Source: Nyssa sinensis (taxonomy: Eukaryota > Streptophyta > Magnoliopsida > Cornales > Nyssaceae). From it: a DNA stretch of 64,000 nucleotides. The first letter of the stretch is position 1, and every line of letters starts with the position of its first letter. The translations under genes were made by a program, and so were the position numbers. Where the stretch lies: positions 51,221,675 to 51,285,674 of the forward strand of contig CM018048.1 in assembly GCA_008638375.1 (NCBI GenBank), written 5' to 3'. This document shows, one piece after another, positions 48,971-61,900 of this stretch. The notes under the pieces are model-generated. The model worked only from the letters and a program-made list of their open reading frames with translations. It did no database searches and was not told the DNA's origin.

Positions 48971-51262
48971 ATGGACGGTAAGTTGTTGCCAAACATGGCT
49001 ATCATCCCATTCCTCATTCTCATTTTCATGTTTAACTTCCCTCCTCAGCTTGCCAAGGCAAGTGAACTTCCATCTGCAGTTGAAAAAACTGAGAAGGGCA
49101 CGTTACGAACTTACATTGTCCATGTAAAGCAGCCAGAGGGCAGAGTTTCCACCCAGTCTGAGGAGCTAAAGAACTATCATCAGTCATTTCTACCCATTGG
49201 CATGACAGCCTCAGACAATCGGCAACGCTTGATATATTCCTACCAACATGTGATCAGTGGTTTTGCTGCAAGACTGACCGAGGAGGAAGTGGAAGCCATT
49301 AAAAAGAAGGACGGGTTTGTGTCCGCAAGTCCAGAAAGGATGTTGCGACTGCAGACAACACACACACCCCACTTCTTGGGATTGCACCAGGAAATGGGGG
49401 TCTGGAAAGAATCAAATTTTGGAAAGGGTGTAATTGTCGGCATGTTGGATTCTGGAGTATTTCCTAATCATCCATCATTTAGTGGTGAAGGAATGCCGCC
49501 TCCACCTGCTAAATGGAAAGGGAAATGTGAATTCAATGCATCCCAATGTAACAACAAACTTATAGGGGCAAGGTCATTCAATATTGCAGCCCAGGCCAAC
49601 AAGGGAGGACAGGGTGAACCACCACTTGATGATGATGGCCACGGGACCCATACAGCAAGCACAGCTGCAGGCGGGTTTGTGAAGAATGCTGATGCACTAG
49701 GAAATGCCAAGGGTACGGCTGTTGGGATGGCGCCACAGGCTCACCTGGCAATATACAAAGTGTGCTTTGGACCAGATTGTCCAGAAACCGATATATTAGC
49801 TGGGCTTGACGCTGCTGTTCACGATGGTGTTGATGTTATCTCAATATCTCTTGGTACAGATATTCCAATGCCATTTTATCAGGACAACATTGCGATAGGC
49901 TCGTTAGCAGCAATTCAGAAGGGAATATTTGTAAGCTGCGCAGCAGGAAACTCTGGTCCTTTCAACACCACTTTATCAAATGAGGCACCGTGGATTCTAA
50001 CTGTTGGAGCAAGCACTATTGATAGAAGTATCAGAGCTACAGCAAAGCTGGGAAATGGGGAACAATTCGATGGTGAATCCCTGTTCCAGCCAGGTGATTT
50101 TCCTCCAAAACTATTGCCTCTCATTTATGCCGGTTCAAACGGGAAACCAGAGTCTGCTTTATGTGGTCAGGGATCCTTAAAAGGTATTGACGTCAAAGGC
50201 AAGGTAGTATTGTGTGAGCGAGGAGGGGGGATAGCAAGAATTGCTAAAGGAGGGGAAGTGAAAAATGCTGGTGGTGCAGCAATGATTCTCATGAACCCAG
50301 AAAGTGATGGCTTCAGCACTGAATCCGATGCTCATGTTCTTCCTGCAACACATGTGAGCAATGCCGCTGGGTTGAAGATCAAAGCATATGTCAGTTCAAC
50401 AACAACACCCATGGCAACAATCCTATTTAAAGGAACTGTCATTGGAGACCCATTGGCTCCCGTCGTTACCTCCTTCTCCTCGAGAGGCCCTAACTCACAA
50501 AGCCCGGGAATTCTGAAACCAGACATTATTGGACCTGGAGTCAACATTCTAGCTGCCTGGCCATTCCCTCTTGACAACAATACGAATTCAGAATCCACGT
50601 TCAACGTAATTTCTGGCACATCAATGTCATGCCCTCATCTTAGTGGTATCGCAGCTTTGCTCAAAAGCTCTCATCCCTATTGGTCGCCAGCTGCTATTAA
50701 GTCTGCTATAATGACTTCAGCTGATCTATTAAATGACCAAGGAAAACCCATTCTTGATCAAACACTTCATCCAGCAGACATCTTTGCCACCGGTGCAGGA
50801 CATGTTAACCCACAAAAGGCAAATGATCCTGGGTTAGTTTATGATATCCAACCCGATGATTATATACCTTACCTGTGTGGTCTGGGCTATACAGATGAGC
50901 AAATTAGAATCCTTGCACACAGACCAATCAAGTGCTCGGAAGAATCAAGCATAGCAGAAGGACAGCTAAACTACCCTACATTTTCTGTTGCACTGGGACC
51001 ATCTCAAACGTTTACAAGGACAGTGACAAATGTTGGTGGGGCATATTCGTCTTATTCGGTCATGGTTGTAGCACCACAAGGAGTTGTTGTGAGTGTTAAG
51101 CCTGATAAGATTTACTTCTCCAAGGTGAACCAGAAGGTAACATATTCGGTGACATTCAGCCGCAACAGTGAGAAGAACATAGGCGAATTTACCCAAGGTT
51201 TCCTGGAATGGGTTTCAGCTAAGCACCGTGTTAGGAGTGTAATCTCTGTTAAGTTCCAGTGA
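48971..51262 (+). CDS. Subtilisin-like serine protease C', intact, intronless
   Basis: A 763-residue secreted subtilase, the intact counterpart of the pseudogene at 17187. It has a signal peptide at about 1-30 ([13 protein letters not shown] core), an I9 propeptide at about 47-132 ending near the [10 protein letters not shown] junction, catalytic Asp160, His224, Asn327 and Ser551, a protease-associated domain at about 375-470 and a C-terminal fibronectin-III-like domain ending SVISVKFQ. It is clearly a more distant paralog of A and B (different propeptide and Asp-loop; MLDSGVFPN instead of ILDTGITPN, and an insert [10 protein letters not shown] before the His motif). It shows the original 3' end that the chimera lost. 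Apoplastic endopeptidase; substrate unknown. Confidence 0.96.
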   Translation: MDGKLLPNMAIIPFLILIFMFNFPPQLAKASELPSAVEKTEKGTLRTYIVHVKQPEGRVSTQSEELKNYHQSFLPIGMTASDNRQRLIYSYQHVISGFAARLTEEEVEAIKKKDGFVSASPERMLRLQTTHTPHFLGLHQEMGVWKESNFGKGVIVGMLDSGVFPNHPSFSGEGMPPPPAKWKGKCEFNASQCNNKLIGARSFNIAAQANKGGQGEPPLDDDGHGTHTASTAAGGFVKNADALGNAKGTAVGMAPQAHLAIYKVCFGPDCPETDILAGLDAAVHDGVDVISISLGTDIPMPFYQDNIAIGSLAAIQKGIFVSCAAGNSGPFNTTLSNEAPWILTVGASTIDRSIRATAKLGNGEQFDGESLFQPGDFPPKLLPLIYAGSNGKPESALCGQGSLKGIDVKGKVVLCERGGGIARIAKGGEVKNAGGAAMILMNPESDGFSTESDAHVLPATHVSNAAGLKIKAYVSSTTTPMATILFKGTVIGDPLAPVVTSFSSRGPNSQSPGILKPDIIGPGVNILAAWPFPLDNNTNSESTFNVISGTSMSCPHLSGIAALLKSSHPYWSPAAIKSAIMTSADLLNDQGKPILDQTLHPADIFATGAGHVNPQKANDPGLVYDIQPDDYIPYLCGLGYTDEQIRILAHRPIKCSEESSIAEGQLNYPTFSVALGPSQTFTRTVTNVGGAYSSYSVMVVAPQGVVVSVKPDKIYFSKVNQKVTYSVTFSRNSEKNIGEFTQGFLEWVSAKHRVRSVISVKFQ

Positions 51263-52690
51263 TGAATGCATGCATGTAGACTAAGAAGGAAAACAGTGAC
51301 TTGTATCATCGTCGTCAAGCAATCATCATTGTCTATGTGATCAACCTATCATCTCTATAATAACATAGGAAATTGTCTTGTCCGAAGATACAGTCTTATG
51401 AATCTACACTATTTCTTTCATAAAATCAGGAAACATATAAGAAAAAATCAATACGCTAGTTTTATCAATTGAAAGAAAAGTAAGGGTGCATCGGACTTCC
51501 AATGGAATTTGAATGTACCCATCCCAGTCATCATTTTGATTGGACCAACTTATTTATAAAAAGATAAAAAATAAAAATAAAAAAACAGACTTAACTTGTG
51601 AGAGGGACGACAAATATTATATTATGGAAATTAGGTCAAATAAGTATATGGGTTGTCACACCAAAAATTCGTCAATCTACCAAAACAATCAGAAGCATCT
51701 TATGCATTATTTCCTCCAATCTCAAATTGCATGTGCCATATTATACTTTTTGTATGGTCTTAGTAACGAAACAACTCAACAAAACTTTACGTGGAGTTAG
51801 TTACATGAATATTGTTTTACCATTTTGCACTATTCAGGACTGTAATTTTAGTTAAACCACACTTTTGCTATAGTTACTCTCTCATGTTCAATTATTACCA
51901 ACCATGGTGCTTGTCACCGCCAAAAGAAAATAAACAAATAAATGAATGGTGTATCTCATCATGCTGCTGAGCAGTAATTCTGTAGTTTGGGTGACAAGGT
52001 AATCCAATTACTCCTTTTTGACACAGTGACTTCAAATACTTCATATCCTAATGTCAGTGAGCTGTAGAGACTTCTTCGTAGACATTGTCCTGACATGTCC
52101 AAGAATTCTCTATCTAGGCCATTAGATCCTGAGAAGCCATTAAAAAAGCGTATTTTGTGTAACAACTCAAATAAAGAGGATATTTAAGGTTAAAGACTGG
52201 TAAGAGAAAAATAACCTTAAAAAATGATAAGTTCATGTTGTGGCCAATGTCAACAAATCCCTTCTATATATTGCACAAAATCTGGTAAAACAGGCATATG
52301 TGGTCTCAGGTTGATACCGCTATCATTCCAACTTTAGAATTCTTATGAGCACAAACTATAAATAGAAACGAAACCTTTCTAGCACCGTAAATTATGGGGT
52401 GAAAAGATCTCCATATATTACAACAGCCTTATGGAATTTATTATCACACTATGTCATGAATCTCATTCTCAAAAAGGTTCTGATTTATTATTAGTAAATT
52501 CAGGTAGCAAGATAATCACATAATATGAAAAGGGGGAAAAGTCGATAACATTTGAAGCTTCTGACCTTAAAAGTGTTACTATAGAGATCCCTAGATAGTT
52601 GCCATGATTCTGTTAACAGCTTTTTGGATCAAAGAAGATGATCTGGCAGTAATTCTGGCCTAACCCTCTTCTGGAGTCCACCAGTTGCGA
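51263..52690. other. Intergenic region downstream of C'
   Basis: AT-rich sequence with only short open frames lacking any family signature. I see no gene, clear repeat termini or strong polyadenylation signal near the C' stop. Confidence 0.6.
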
Positions 52691-52699
52691 TGGTTGTGT

Positions 52700-53160
52700 C
52701 ATAGCAGTCAATCAACCAAAACCAGGAGGTATATCGGGGTCCTCATCACTATCATCACACAACTGCTTGGGCTCCACGGCTGCAAAAAAACCAGGTGGCA
52801 AGCTAAGATCCACATTGTCATGCTCCAACACATCTTGTGAGGTGGGCTCTTCCTTCTGCTCTTCCGTGGGCCGGGTCTCACGTCATGAAGCATAGCCGGC
52901 TGCATCTCTTCTTTAGGCTGCTTCTCAAGGCTATCATTCTGCCAACAGTGACAGAGAGAAACCTGGTGGTTCTTTTGGCTCACTATCAGACAATAATTCA
53001 TCAACTTCAGCTGCAGAAGTTGTGATGGAGCCATTATTGTCAGCTTCCTTTCGACGCAGCACCGCACCATTGAGAGTGGACAATTTGCCTTCTTTATTCT
53101 CTTTTGGATTTAATGACTTCTTGTAAACAGATTGGACTGTTTCTGTTGATTATTTCTCAC
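52700..53160 (-). pseudogene. Decayed gene fragment with acidic PPGF motifs
   Basis: On the minus strand one frame reads GAVLRRKEADNNG then EVDELLSDSEPKEPPGFSLS before stops, and after frame loss a second stretch reads LPPGFFAAVEPKQLCDD and SDEDPDIPPGFG before a stop. Repeated acidic-PPGF phrases occur in plant nuclear proteins, but I cannot name the family. Frame changes within 200 bp suggest a decayed exon or pseudogene, though unrecognised introns could also explain them. Confidence 0.4.
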
Positions 53161-53574
53161 AAACAATCAGAAATTTGGCTCATTGATTTGTCCCATTGAA
53201 AGTTTAACACTTGACAAGGTTTCTATAATTCAAAAAATATCACATGATTTTATTACAATACATAATAGTAAGAAGTAGGAACAAATAAAATAGTTTCAAA
53301 AAATAATTAATAATGAATTTTGATTTAAAAATTGAGACTAAAAAATTAAAGTGTAAATTATACTTTTCATTCTTATAGTTTGTTTCGAAATTATTTTTAA
53401 TCTTTTTATTATTTCAACTTTTGCAATATCAACCTCTAAATTTTATCTCTTTTTCAATTTTATTCTTGTGTTCTAATCAGCCATTAATTGTCAACGGAAA
53501 ATACACATGTACATGTCACAAGTTTCTTAAATGGGCAAAACAGTAAATTTGTAGCTGCTTTTCAAGCTCTTATT

Positions 53575-53830
53575 TATTTTTCGCTTTCTTTTCCTCTATT
53601 TTCCTTTTCTTTTTCTTTTGTTTCTTATATTTTCTTTTCCTTTCCTTTTTCCCTTTCTTTTTCCTTCCTCTTTCCTTTTCCTTTCTTTTCATTTTTCCTT
53701 TTCTTTTCTTTTCTTCTCCCTTCCTGGCCAGTCCAAGCCCGCTAGCCCGATTCTCTTCTTTCTTTTCTTTTTTTTCTTCTTCTTTTCCCCCTCTACTCCC
53801 CTGTTTTCACACCTCTACAGTTTCATCTCT
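53575..53830. repeat. Polypyrimidine tract (TTTCC/CTTTT-rich)
   Basis: About 250 bp almost entirely of C and T on the + strand. Overlapping Phe/Ser-rich frames across it come from the low complexity. Confidence 0.9.
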
Positions 53831-53919
53831 CCTCCCTTTCTTTTGTTTTGCAAATCAACCACAAGGAGGATGTTGAGGGGAGATATTATGCGCGTGTGTG
53901 CGCGCGCGTGTGTGTACAA

Positions 53920-53925
<6 letters not shown>

Positions 53926-53964
<39 letters not shown>
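53926..53964. repeat. (GA)n microsatellite
   Basis: A GA dinucleotide run of about 38 bases, preceded by a GTGTGCGCGCG alternating stretch at about 53893-53914. Confidence 0.95.
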
Positions 53965-53967
<3 letters not shown>

Positions 53968-54134
53968 GAGGTGAAGGGTGTGAGGGGGGAAGAGAAATTC
54001 ATTTGTGGGTCCGCGTGTTATGTGTGTATACACATACGAATATAAATGCGTGTATGTGAACTGAATGTGAGAGAAGCACAAATGCAAACATAAAACACGA
54101 ATAAGATATAAATATGGAGATGACATTTCTTAAA

Positions 54135-54425
54135 AAAAAAAATAGGCCATGGATAAGTTATGAACGCGTTAAATATTATTTTATTTTTTATATAACTATA
54201 TAATAAAAATTTAACACTATTTTAATCAAATTTGACATAAAAATATACAAATTACAACAATATTATTAAAAAATTAAAATAACAAAGTCATTAAATAAAT
54301 ATTCAAAGAACTTTTTCATTTAATTATTAATATCCATGATTCAAGTTTTAAAATAAATTTCCTAACTATTACGTGGAACTAAGAACCACATATACGGACA
54401 CGTGACACAAATACTTAGATCAACT
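54135..54425. repeat. Dispersed repeat copy (ACGCGTTAAATATT family)
   Basis: GAACGCGTTAAATATTATTT followed by an AT-rich body (AATAACAAAGTCATTAAATA, TTTTTCATTTAATTATTAAT) and ending near TACGGACACGTGACAC. It matches the body of the repeats at 2270-2640 and 60930-61505. Confidence 0.65.
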
Positions 54426-54850
54426 TTCTATAGGCATAAATGTAATTATTTGCTTTTCTAGGGATAATTTTATAATTTTCTTAAAATATTGGGGCCAATT
54501 CATAATTTCAAAAATTCTAGGCCCTAAAATATAATTTTTATATGTTTCAGTGGCTAAAATGAAATAATTTTTATTTTCTGGGCTAGAGTATAATTATCTG
54601 AAACTTGAGGGGTCAGATTTTAAATTCAGAAACTTCAATTATGCCCCTGCTCCCCAAACAACCCTTATCCCCTATTCTTGGCCTTATTCTGGACAGGCGA
54701 GAGAGTGCGCGAAGTACTAGTTTGATTCCAACACATGTAATAAAATAGCATCTCTACAGCTATCAATTTCTAAAAGAGAATAATTTCATGATGGTCGTCT
54801 TCAGACAAGGAAAACAGAGAACATTGGTATTGCCAATTTTCCTTCCATAA

Positions 54851-55158
54851 TACCTTCGAAACTTGCGTCTTTACATAGTCCTTGGCTGCTTCAGTTGTCT
54901 TGTCAATTAAATCATTTCTAACCAAATAAGGATATTCTATCAACTATCCCGTTTTCCATAATTCATCAAATATTGAAGGGTTCATGGTCAAAGTTTTCAG
55001 CTTGAGACTTGAGGATTTCTTTATCAAAAAAAAAAATTTCAAAAAATAAAAATGAAAGGACACTCACATCTTCCTTTAGCTTGCGGATGATCTTGAAACG
55101 AAGCCTGTCGATATAACTTCGGTGTGTCTTGACCAAAACAATAACATTATCCAGTAGG
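54851..55158 (-). CDS. Two possible minus-strand exons of an unrecognised gene
   Basis: A stretch at about 55158-55067 reads LLDNVIVLVKTHRSYIDRLR then FKIIRKLKED between a good acceptor (TTTGTACAG) and donor (GTGAGTGT). A second at about 54886-54851 reads AKDYVKTQVSK, again with AG and GT at its edges. The basic, helix-like composition looks coding, but I recognise no family and see no start. It might be a remnant of the same gene as the PPGF fragment at 52700-53160. Confidence 0.3.
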
Positions 55159-55983
55159 CTGTACAAAAAGGAAAGTGTAAAATATGAATCAAAGAGAAGA
55201 ATTCAGAAGTTATAATGTTGGTCAGCTCGGGGTTTAAACAAAGTCGCAGCCACCGTCACCATTCCTCTTCTTCCTCATTATTATTGCTTCCACCACCACC
55301 ATCACCATCATAACCACCGCTCCAAAGCTCTACCTGATTTTCAAAACACCTTCCTTACCCTACCGTTTCAAAATAATAATTTCGATCTACAAACACCATC
55401 TCTGACTTTGCTCCATCACTACAAACCTATTATCACTATAAAAATAAAATAAAATAAAAATCCAATCAATCCAACATACGATAATCTTCCTGTAAGTTGC
55501 TCCGAACTACAATTTAAAATTTACATCCATTTCAGGCGTTGGAGGATCTGCCGAGAGTTTTACCTCTCCATAACTAGTGACAGGTAATATTGGGTGCCCA
55601 ACCAAATTTTGGGCAATCCAAGTTTAAATAAAATTAAGCACTACCTTGTATCACCATTCTAGCCCCACCCGCTATTAAAAGGAGAGAGAAGAAACAAAAC
55701 AAAAACAAAAAACATGTGGAAATTGAGACAAGGCATTTTGCCAATACAATTTATGTACAAATTCGATCCCACCCCAAAGTTTAAAAGAGTTCCTAAATGG
55801 GATCACATAATAAGGTAAACATACAACATGACAACATTAAGCGCCAGTGCTCGGGATTAAAATGAACTATCTTCACTGAGTGATTGACTTCCAGGAAAAT
55901 GGAGAAACGCTATCAAATCATTTCACAGAATTAGGAAGAGCAGAGCACACCAAGGAAGGCTTGCTTTGTTTGAAATGTAGTCA

Positions 55984-58900
55984 TTAGTGGGATGGATGGT
56001 GAGTCCTCTTGTTTGAGCGACAGCGTGAATGTCTGCAAAATATGTACATTAGGCTAAACAAATGGGGCTTTATGGCAACCCTTCTTTCTCATTCAGCAAT
56101 AAAGCTCTAATAGATTTAATTATCCAAAAAAAGGTCTAATAGACTTACAAATCATCACCACGCTCTTTACTAGTTGATTTATGTGTTTTCCATGATGGTC
56201 CAGCTGCCTGTCAAAAGCATCATTTTAAACATGGTTCATGCAGGATTCGAACAAAAACAATTTATGGTGAAATTTAAAAAGGGAACTGCCATGGTAAAAT
56301 AGCAAAGCTTTAAATGGGGTTGATCCCATTAGCAGCAAATCTGTTAAGGGCTTGTCCGAGTTCAATGAACTCCTACACTTTTTTTTTCATGATAAGTAAA
56401 ATTTTATTAAAAAGCACCAACTGGGTGCGCCAGTATACAGAGAGGAAATAAGAGGGTAAAAAAAACTCCCCTGTGATTCAAAAAATAGAGAGCTCAACAG
56501 AACATGTTTTACTATCTAAATGGGAGACTCCATCCTCAAAGAACCTCCTATTCCTTTCCCTCCATAAGCTCAAACAAACTAAAAGAGGAGCCACTTGCAG
56601 CACTTCTCTTGCTGAGCACTGCAATCTACTTCCTCTCCAACTCAATAAAAGCTCTCCTGTCTAATCACCTACTACATCCCAAAAAGGAACAGCAAAACCA
56701 TTCATGTCCCCAACCACTGAACAATGCAACAAGTGATTGACCAACTCTGCATCCCTCTTGCATAAAAAAGTCAAAAAAACAGTAGTTGACTATCATCTTC
56801 ACCTCCTAATAAGATTATTAATAGTCAAAATTCTCCCTAAGGCAGCCACTGAACCAAAGAAAGCAACATTTAAAGGGGCTTTGGTGTTCCGAATAGCTCT
56901 CCAAGGAAAAGCCTGCTAAAGGCCCCTACAAAGAATCCAATAAAAAGATAACCTCAACGATATCCTTCAGATAAAGCAGCCCAACTCAAAGAATTATATA
57001 GTTACAATAGTTCAAAAGACTAGTGTCTATATGGTCCTAATTATCTTGTAAAATACCAGAAATTTCAACTAGAAGTGTTCCAAATGCATTCTGCACTTAC
57101 CACCTACAGATCAATTTATTTTCAACATTCCTAAAGCTGAACCTGTAAAGGCCCTAATGGGTGCTTCAATGTTTGTATAGAAGGTTAATGTACTCTACAC
57201 AGTCTTGCTGTAGAATCTGGAGCAAGTAATCCCCATCCTCTATCTGCCAATATATTTTTATCTTTTATTAATAAGTAAAATAAAATTAAAATATGTATCT
57301 AGAAGAGTCAAAAGATCTTCCATCTGCCTATTTATTATTAAGTAAAATAAAATTACAAGTTTGTGTATAGCAAAGTCAAAGATTTAACTCCACCTCTGTT
57401 GTGCTTAGTGTCGTATCATTTCACATCCGGTTCCAAGCTCGAATAAAGGAGGATTGTATTAGGTAGTTGATAGCTAGTTTAAAATCCAATCAGAACCCTT
57501 GTGAACATAAATCCTAAGTACAACGAAGACCAGTAAATACACTAGTAAAGAAGAGTGACACGCTTCATATTGAGGATCACACTAAGAGGCGGGAGAGACC
57601 AAAATTAACTTTGATAGAGGTAGTTAAAAAAGATATGATAATGTGTGGTCTAACTTAGAAAATGGTCATAAATAGAGAAGAATAGAGAAATATGATTCAT
57701 GTAACCGACCTCAAATGGGATAAGACTTTGTTGAGTTGAAGAGTCAAAAGATTTCATTTTCTTACAAGAGTTTTTTCATTTTTCCTCATACACCCATCCA
57801 ACTAAGACTTGAACCTTGCACCTTGCCAAATATTCAGTATCAACAAACATTTCTATCGACAATTGAGACAGCACCAACTGTTGCACTAACAACATTAACA
57901 ATATTTATCAATGATTTTAATCATAACTGTCCAATCAGTGTACCCTGATCCATATATCTCAGGTCAACATCAGGCGGTGGCTAGATGAATAAACGAGAAA
58001 GATGCAACGGACTCAAAACATCTATAAAAACTTGAGCAATCAAAACCACCATGTTGGCTGATAAATGAGCCAAACACACGGCATTAACACTGATGTCATT
58101 TTTAAAGAATGGGCTCTCTAATATAAGAGTATTTCTCATTTCTCGTCTTGGCCATTCATAAAACCAACTGTTTGGAAGCTAAAAGGAAAACTGGACAAGA
58201 CAAACAAAAAAAAAAAAAAGCAGCATCTTTTTTAGAACAAGACTAATAGGTTGAACCCAGATCAACTTAAATATATGCCATGAAGGCACCAATCTTACAA
58301 GTAGAATAAATAATTAGCATGCTTTTAATGTCAGAGAAGTATACTAACAGGGTGGTATAACTGTTTGTTCCTTTTACTGTGGACCTCCAAGTATTCTTCA
58401 TATGACTGCATTGACAAAAAAAGAATAATGCATATATCAGGAAAAAGAGATTATCAAGCAAATGCCAATACTACTTTTTTTGGGAAATAAAAAAGGTTAT
58501 TCTCATCTCAGAATAGGACAACAATAAAAAATTATTTTGAAAGAATGGAAAATAGCATAAATTTGATGTAATAGCTAATTGTTACAATAGACATATGCTA
58601 CACATAATCAAAATTTTAAATTTAAAGGTTTTTTTAGGTTCAAAACTAAGCTTATATATAGTGCATTAATTTTAGTAAGAGTTCATTTATTTAGATTTAG
58701 ATTCTTAATTCTTTATAGAATATTTTGTAGTGGAACTTCGTGTAAAAACTTCCACGGTTGCTAGAATCTTGTTGTGGAAGTCATTTTAGGTGTTCTATAC
58801 CAACTTTGGGTCCTACCTTAACATAATTGGGTGTTAGGTGTTCTAGTATGTGATGTAAAACAACTTTAGGAAACACTGACTAAAACTACCTATAGATGAT

Positions 58901-61900
58901 TTTGTCTAGGGTTTTGCTATGGAAAACTTGTAGGGCTAGGATCTTAGAAAATAAAATAAAGCTTGTAGGATTTGTGAATTGAAAGGAGTAGGAATTGGCT
59001 TTGTTTTTCAAAGTAACATGTTCCAAGATTTTTAGAAAAGGTGTGTTGGAATCTGTTAACAGAAACAATTTTTAAGGTTTTTGGTGCTAAATTAAGAACC
59101 AAGAAGGAAGGTACTGGTTTAGGGTTGATTGAGAGTTGGTAGGATAGAATTTTAGGAAATAAAGTGTGTGCTGTTCCTTAGCTGTGAAGAGCAACCTGAG
59201 AATAGCAATTAAATAGCAGGAAAAAGAAGAAGGATCTAGAAACCCTACTTAAAATTTCGTAGGAATCAACCCCTAAGGTAAAGTTGCATCACACGTATAC
59301 AAAGCTTCAAAAATTTCTCTAATTCTCAAAACTCGACCCTATAGAATAACAAGATTACATTTCTTTGATAAGTAATAATACGTAGATAAATGAGTGCCCA
59401 AGGGGAGTGCAACCCATGTAGAAAAAGAATGAGAACAAAACAAAAGCCTAACCTTTACAATTCAAAGAGTGTACAAAGAAAAGAGTCTCCCCAGGCATCC
59501 AAAAATGACAACTGTGTACAAAGAAAAGATTAATGATGCAAACTCAAAACCTTAAGGGGACGCCAATAAAATTCTAGGAACCAAAGAATTTAGTAATACG
59601 CAGAAGAGACTCAGTTTTTCATTATTTCCCTACACAAGTATTAGCTAAAGAATATGCTCCATTTCTTCAGCTGACTCTCGAACTGGAGGACAAGTATTCA
59701 GGAGGAGGTAGGAACAGGGAGAAGAAAGGAAGGAGTGGGGAAGGGGCACCTTAAAATTTAAAGAGGATAGTGGTAGAAAGCAATCTAATGCTATCCACTT
59801 ATTAGCTATAAGAATGAAAGTGCTGCTCCTTGTGGCTACTTACAGTCAGTTTGTACACCACTCACAATTCCCAATGAAGAGCCCCTTTATTCACCGGTAT
59901 AACTAGATCTTCAACAATTCTCTCTCTCAACAAAAATACCCTCTCCAGTACTATGCCCATCCTCTAAACGTCATAGGCAACCAATTCTTAAGCTAGATAC
60001 ATCTTCAATTACGATAAAAAATTATAGAAACAAAGATAAACTTGAGCATCAGCCAAAGATCACTCAACACTTTATGCTGGTTCAGGACTCAGGGATCAAA
60101 GCTTACTGAAGAACGCTCACTTTGAAAACAGACAATAAACCATGAAGAAGAGATTTCCACTCTTTTTTTGATAGGTAAGACACACAGACCCACTATGTTC
60201 CAATAGGGACTTGAACCCTCGGCCTCCTCTTTGAAAGGTAGAGGTGATACCATTCAAGCTAACACATGATGGTGAGATTTCCACATTTTTTCAGAATCAC
60301 CAAGTTGGAACTTCAGCAAAGTATATAAACCCACCTGTAAGGAGGGATAATTAGACACCCAGATAAAACATAACAGAATGTAATTGAGAGCCCAAAGCCT
60401 AACCATTGATACTTCATTGTAACTATCACATTGTAGGTTCAGTCAGATAAATTAAGCCATAAAGCATGTATAAAATGCAATAAAATTGTGTACTTATCAA
60501 AAAATAAAGGCCATAACATTGTGCTAACGCCAAAGAAATTCAATAAAAACACAAAGCATTATAAATTTATTTATAGATGTAGGACATATGTTTTCTGAGA
60601 AAAGCTTTCAGACCTCATCCAAAAATTCACTGCAAAGTGCAATCAACAAAGTTATGACTTGAGCAGAAATGTTCATGATCATTTATGATTCCATACATGA
60701 ACAGCAGCATTTTATGCACATTGCAAAGCAAGTGCATGCATGCAATTACCACAAAATACTTTTTAGCAAAAGGCATGGTTTGAGTATATAAAATTTTCTG
60801 TTTTTAAAAAAGCATGGAAAAGTTTGTTAGATTGGATGGAGATATGAGATATCCAACTATAGCATCCAAAGAACACCACTTATGTCTTGGTAGTTTAGGT
60901 TTTTAATCTTTGATCTTGGCATTTTAGGCTAAGAAGCACGGATACGGACACGGAACACGGATACGCAAACACGTCATTTCTAAAAAAAGTAAAACACATT
61001 TTTTATATTTTTTACATGACGATATAATAAAAATAGAACGTTGTTTCAATTAAAATTAGTATAAAAATACACAAATCACAAAAATATTATTAAAATAACA
61101 AAGTCATTGAATAAAAATTCAAGAATTTCTTCATTTAATCATCAATATTCATGATGACCATTTAATAAAAATAGAACACTATTTCAATTAAAATTAGTAT
61201 AAAAATACACAAATCACAAAAATATTATTAAGATATTAAAATAACAAAGTCATTGAATAAAAATTCAAGAATTTCTTCATTTAATCATCAATATTCATTA
61301 TTTAAATTCCCAACAAATTTACTACTATTACATAAAATGTGTCCCAAACGTATCTATAATGTGCCTGGAACATGTCCAAAATTCAGAGAAAAAAAAATGG
61401 GACACTTTTTTCGTGTGTCTGACACATGTTCAAGAAGTGTCCGAGAGTGTCGGTGTACGACACGGCCACGTGAGCCAAAATAAAGTGTCCGTGCTTTATA
61501 GATTTTTAGGTATCAATAAAAAGCAATGCACATAAGCTACAATCAATGATAAAATAGAAGCTAATACGGGACCCTGATACCATTTCAAGAATGTCGTCCT
61601 CAGTCAGGGTACTTGCAAGGGGGCTTCTTTCTGCAGACAAACCCCAAGCATCAAATCGAGGAGAATTATCCTGGTCCACCTGCACACTAGTGACACTTCC
61701 ATTAACGTGAGAATGTTTTTTCCGTGAAACTTTTGATGCCCCAGAAGTGACGGGTAAATTCTCAGGAATAAATACCCCAGTTGATCCTTGGCATGCTAAA
61801 TGAAATCTAGTCGCTTCAGCTTGATGTTGGTAGAGCAAAGAAGGATAAAGCATGGGTGTCCCACCCCATGTCATGTGCACTGGAGCCACATTATACTCTT

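Noticed and set aside
53575..53974. Phe/Ser-rich frames near the polypyrimidine tract
   Set aside because: Low-complexity artefact of CT repeats.
61506..61580. Extension of the YTH exon past 61581
   Set aside because: A good donor (ATG|GTATCAGG) lies at 61580 and the next exon at 58405 continues the family-typical SYEEYLE sequence.
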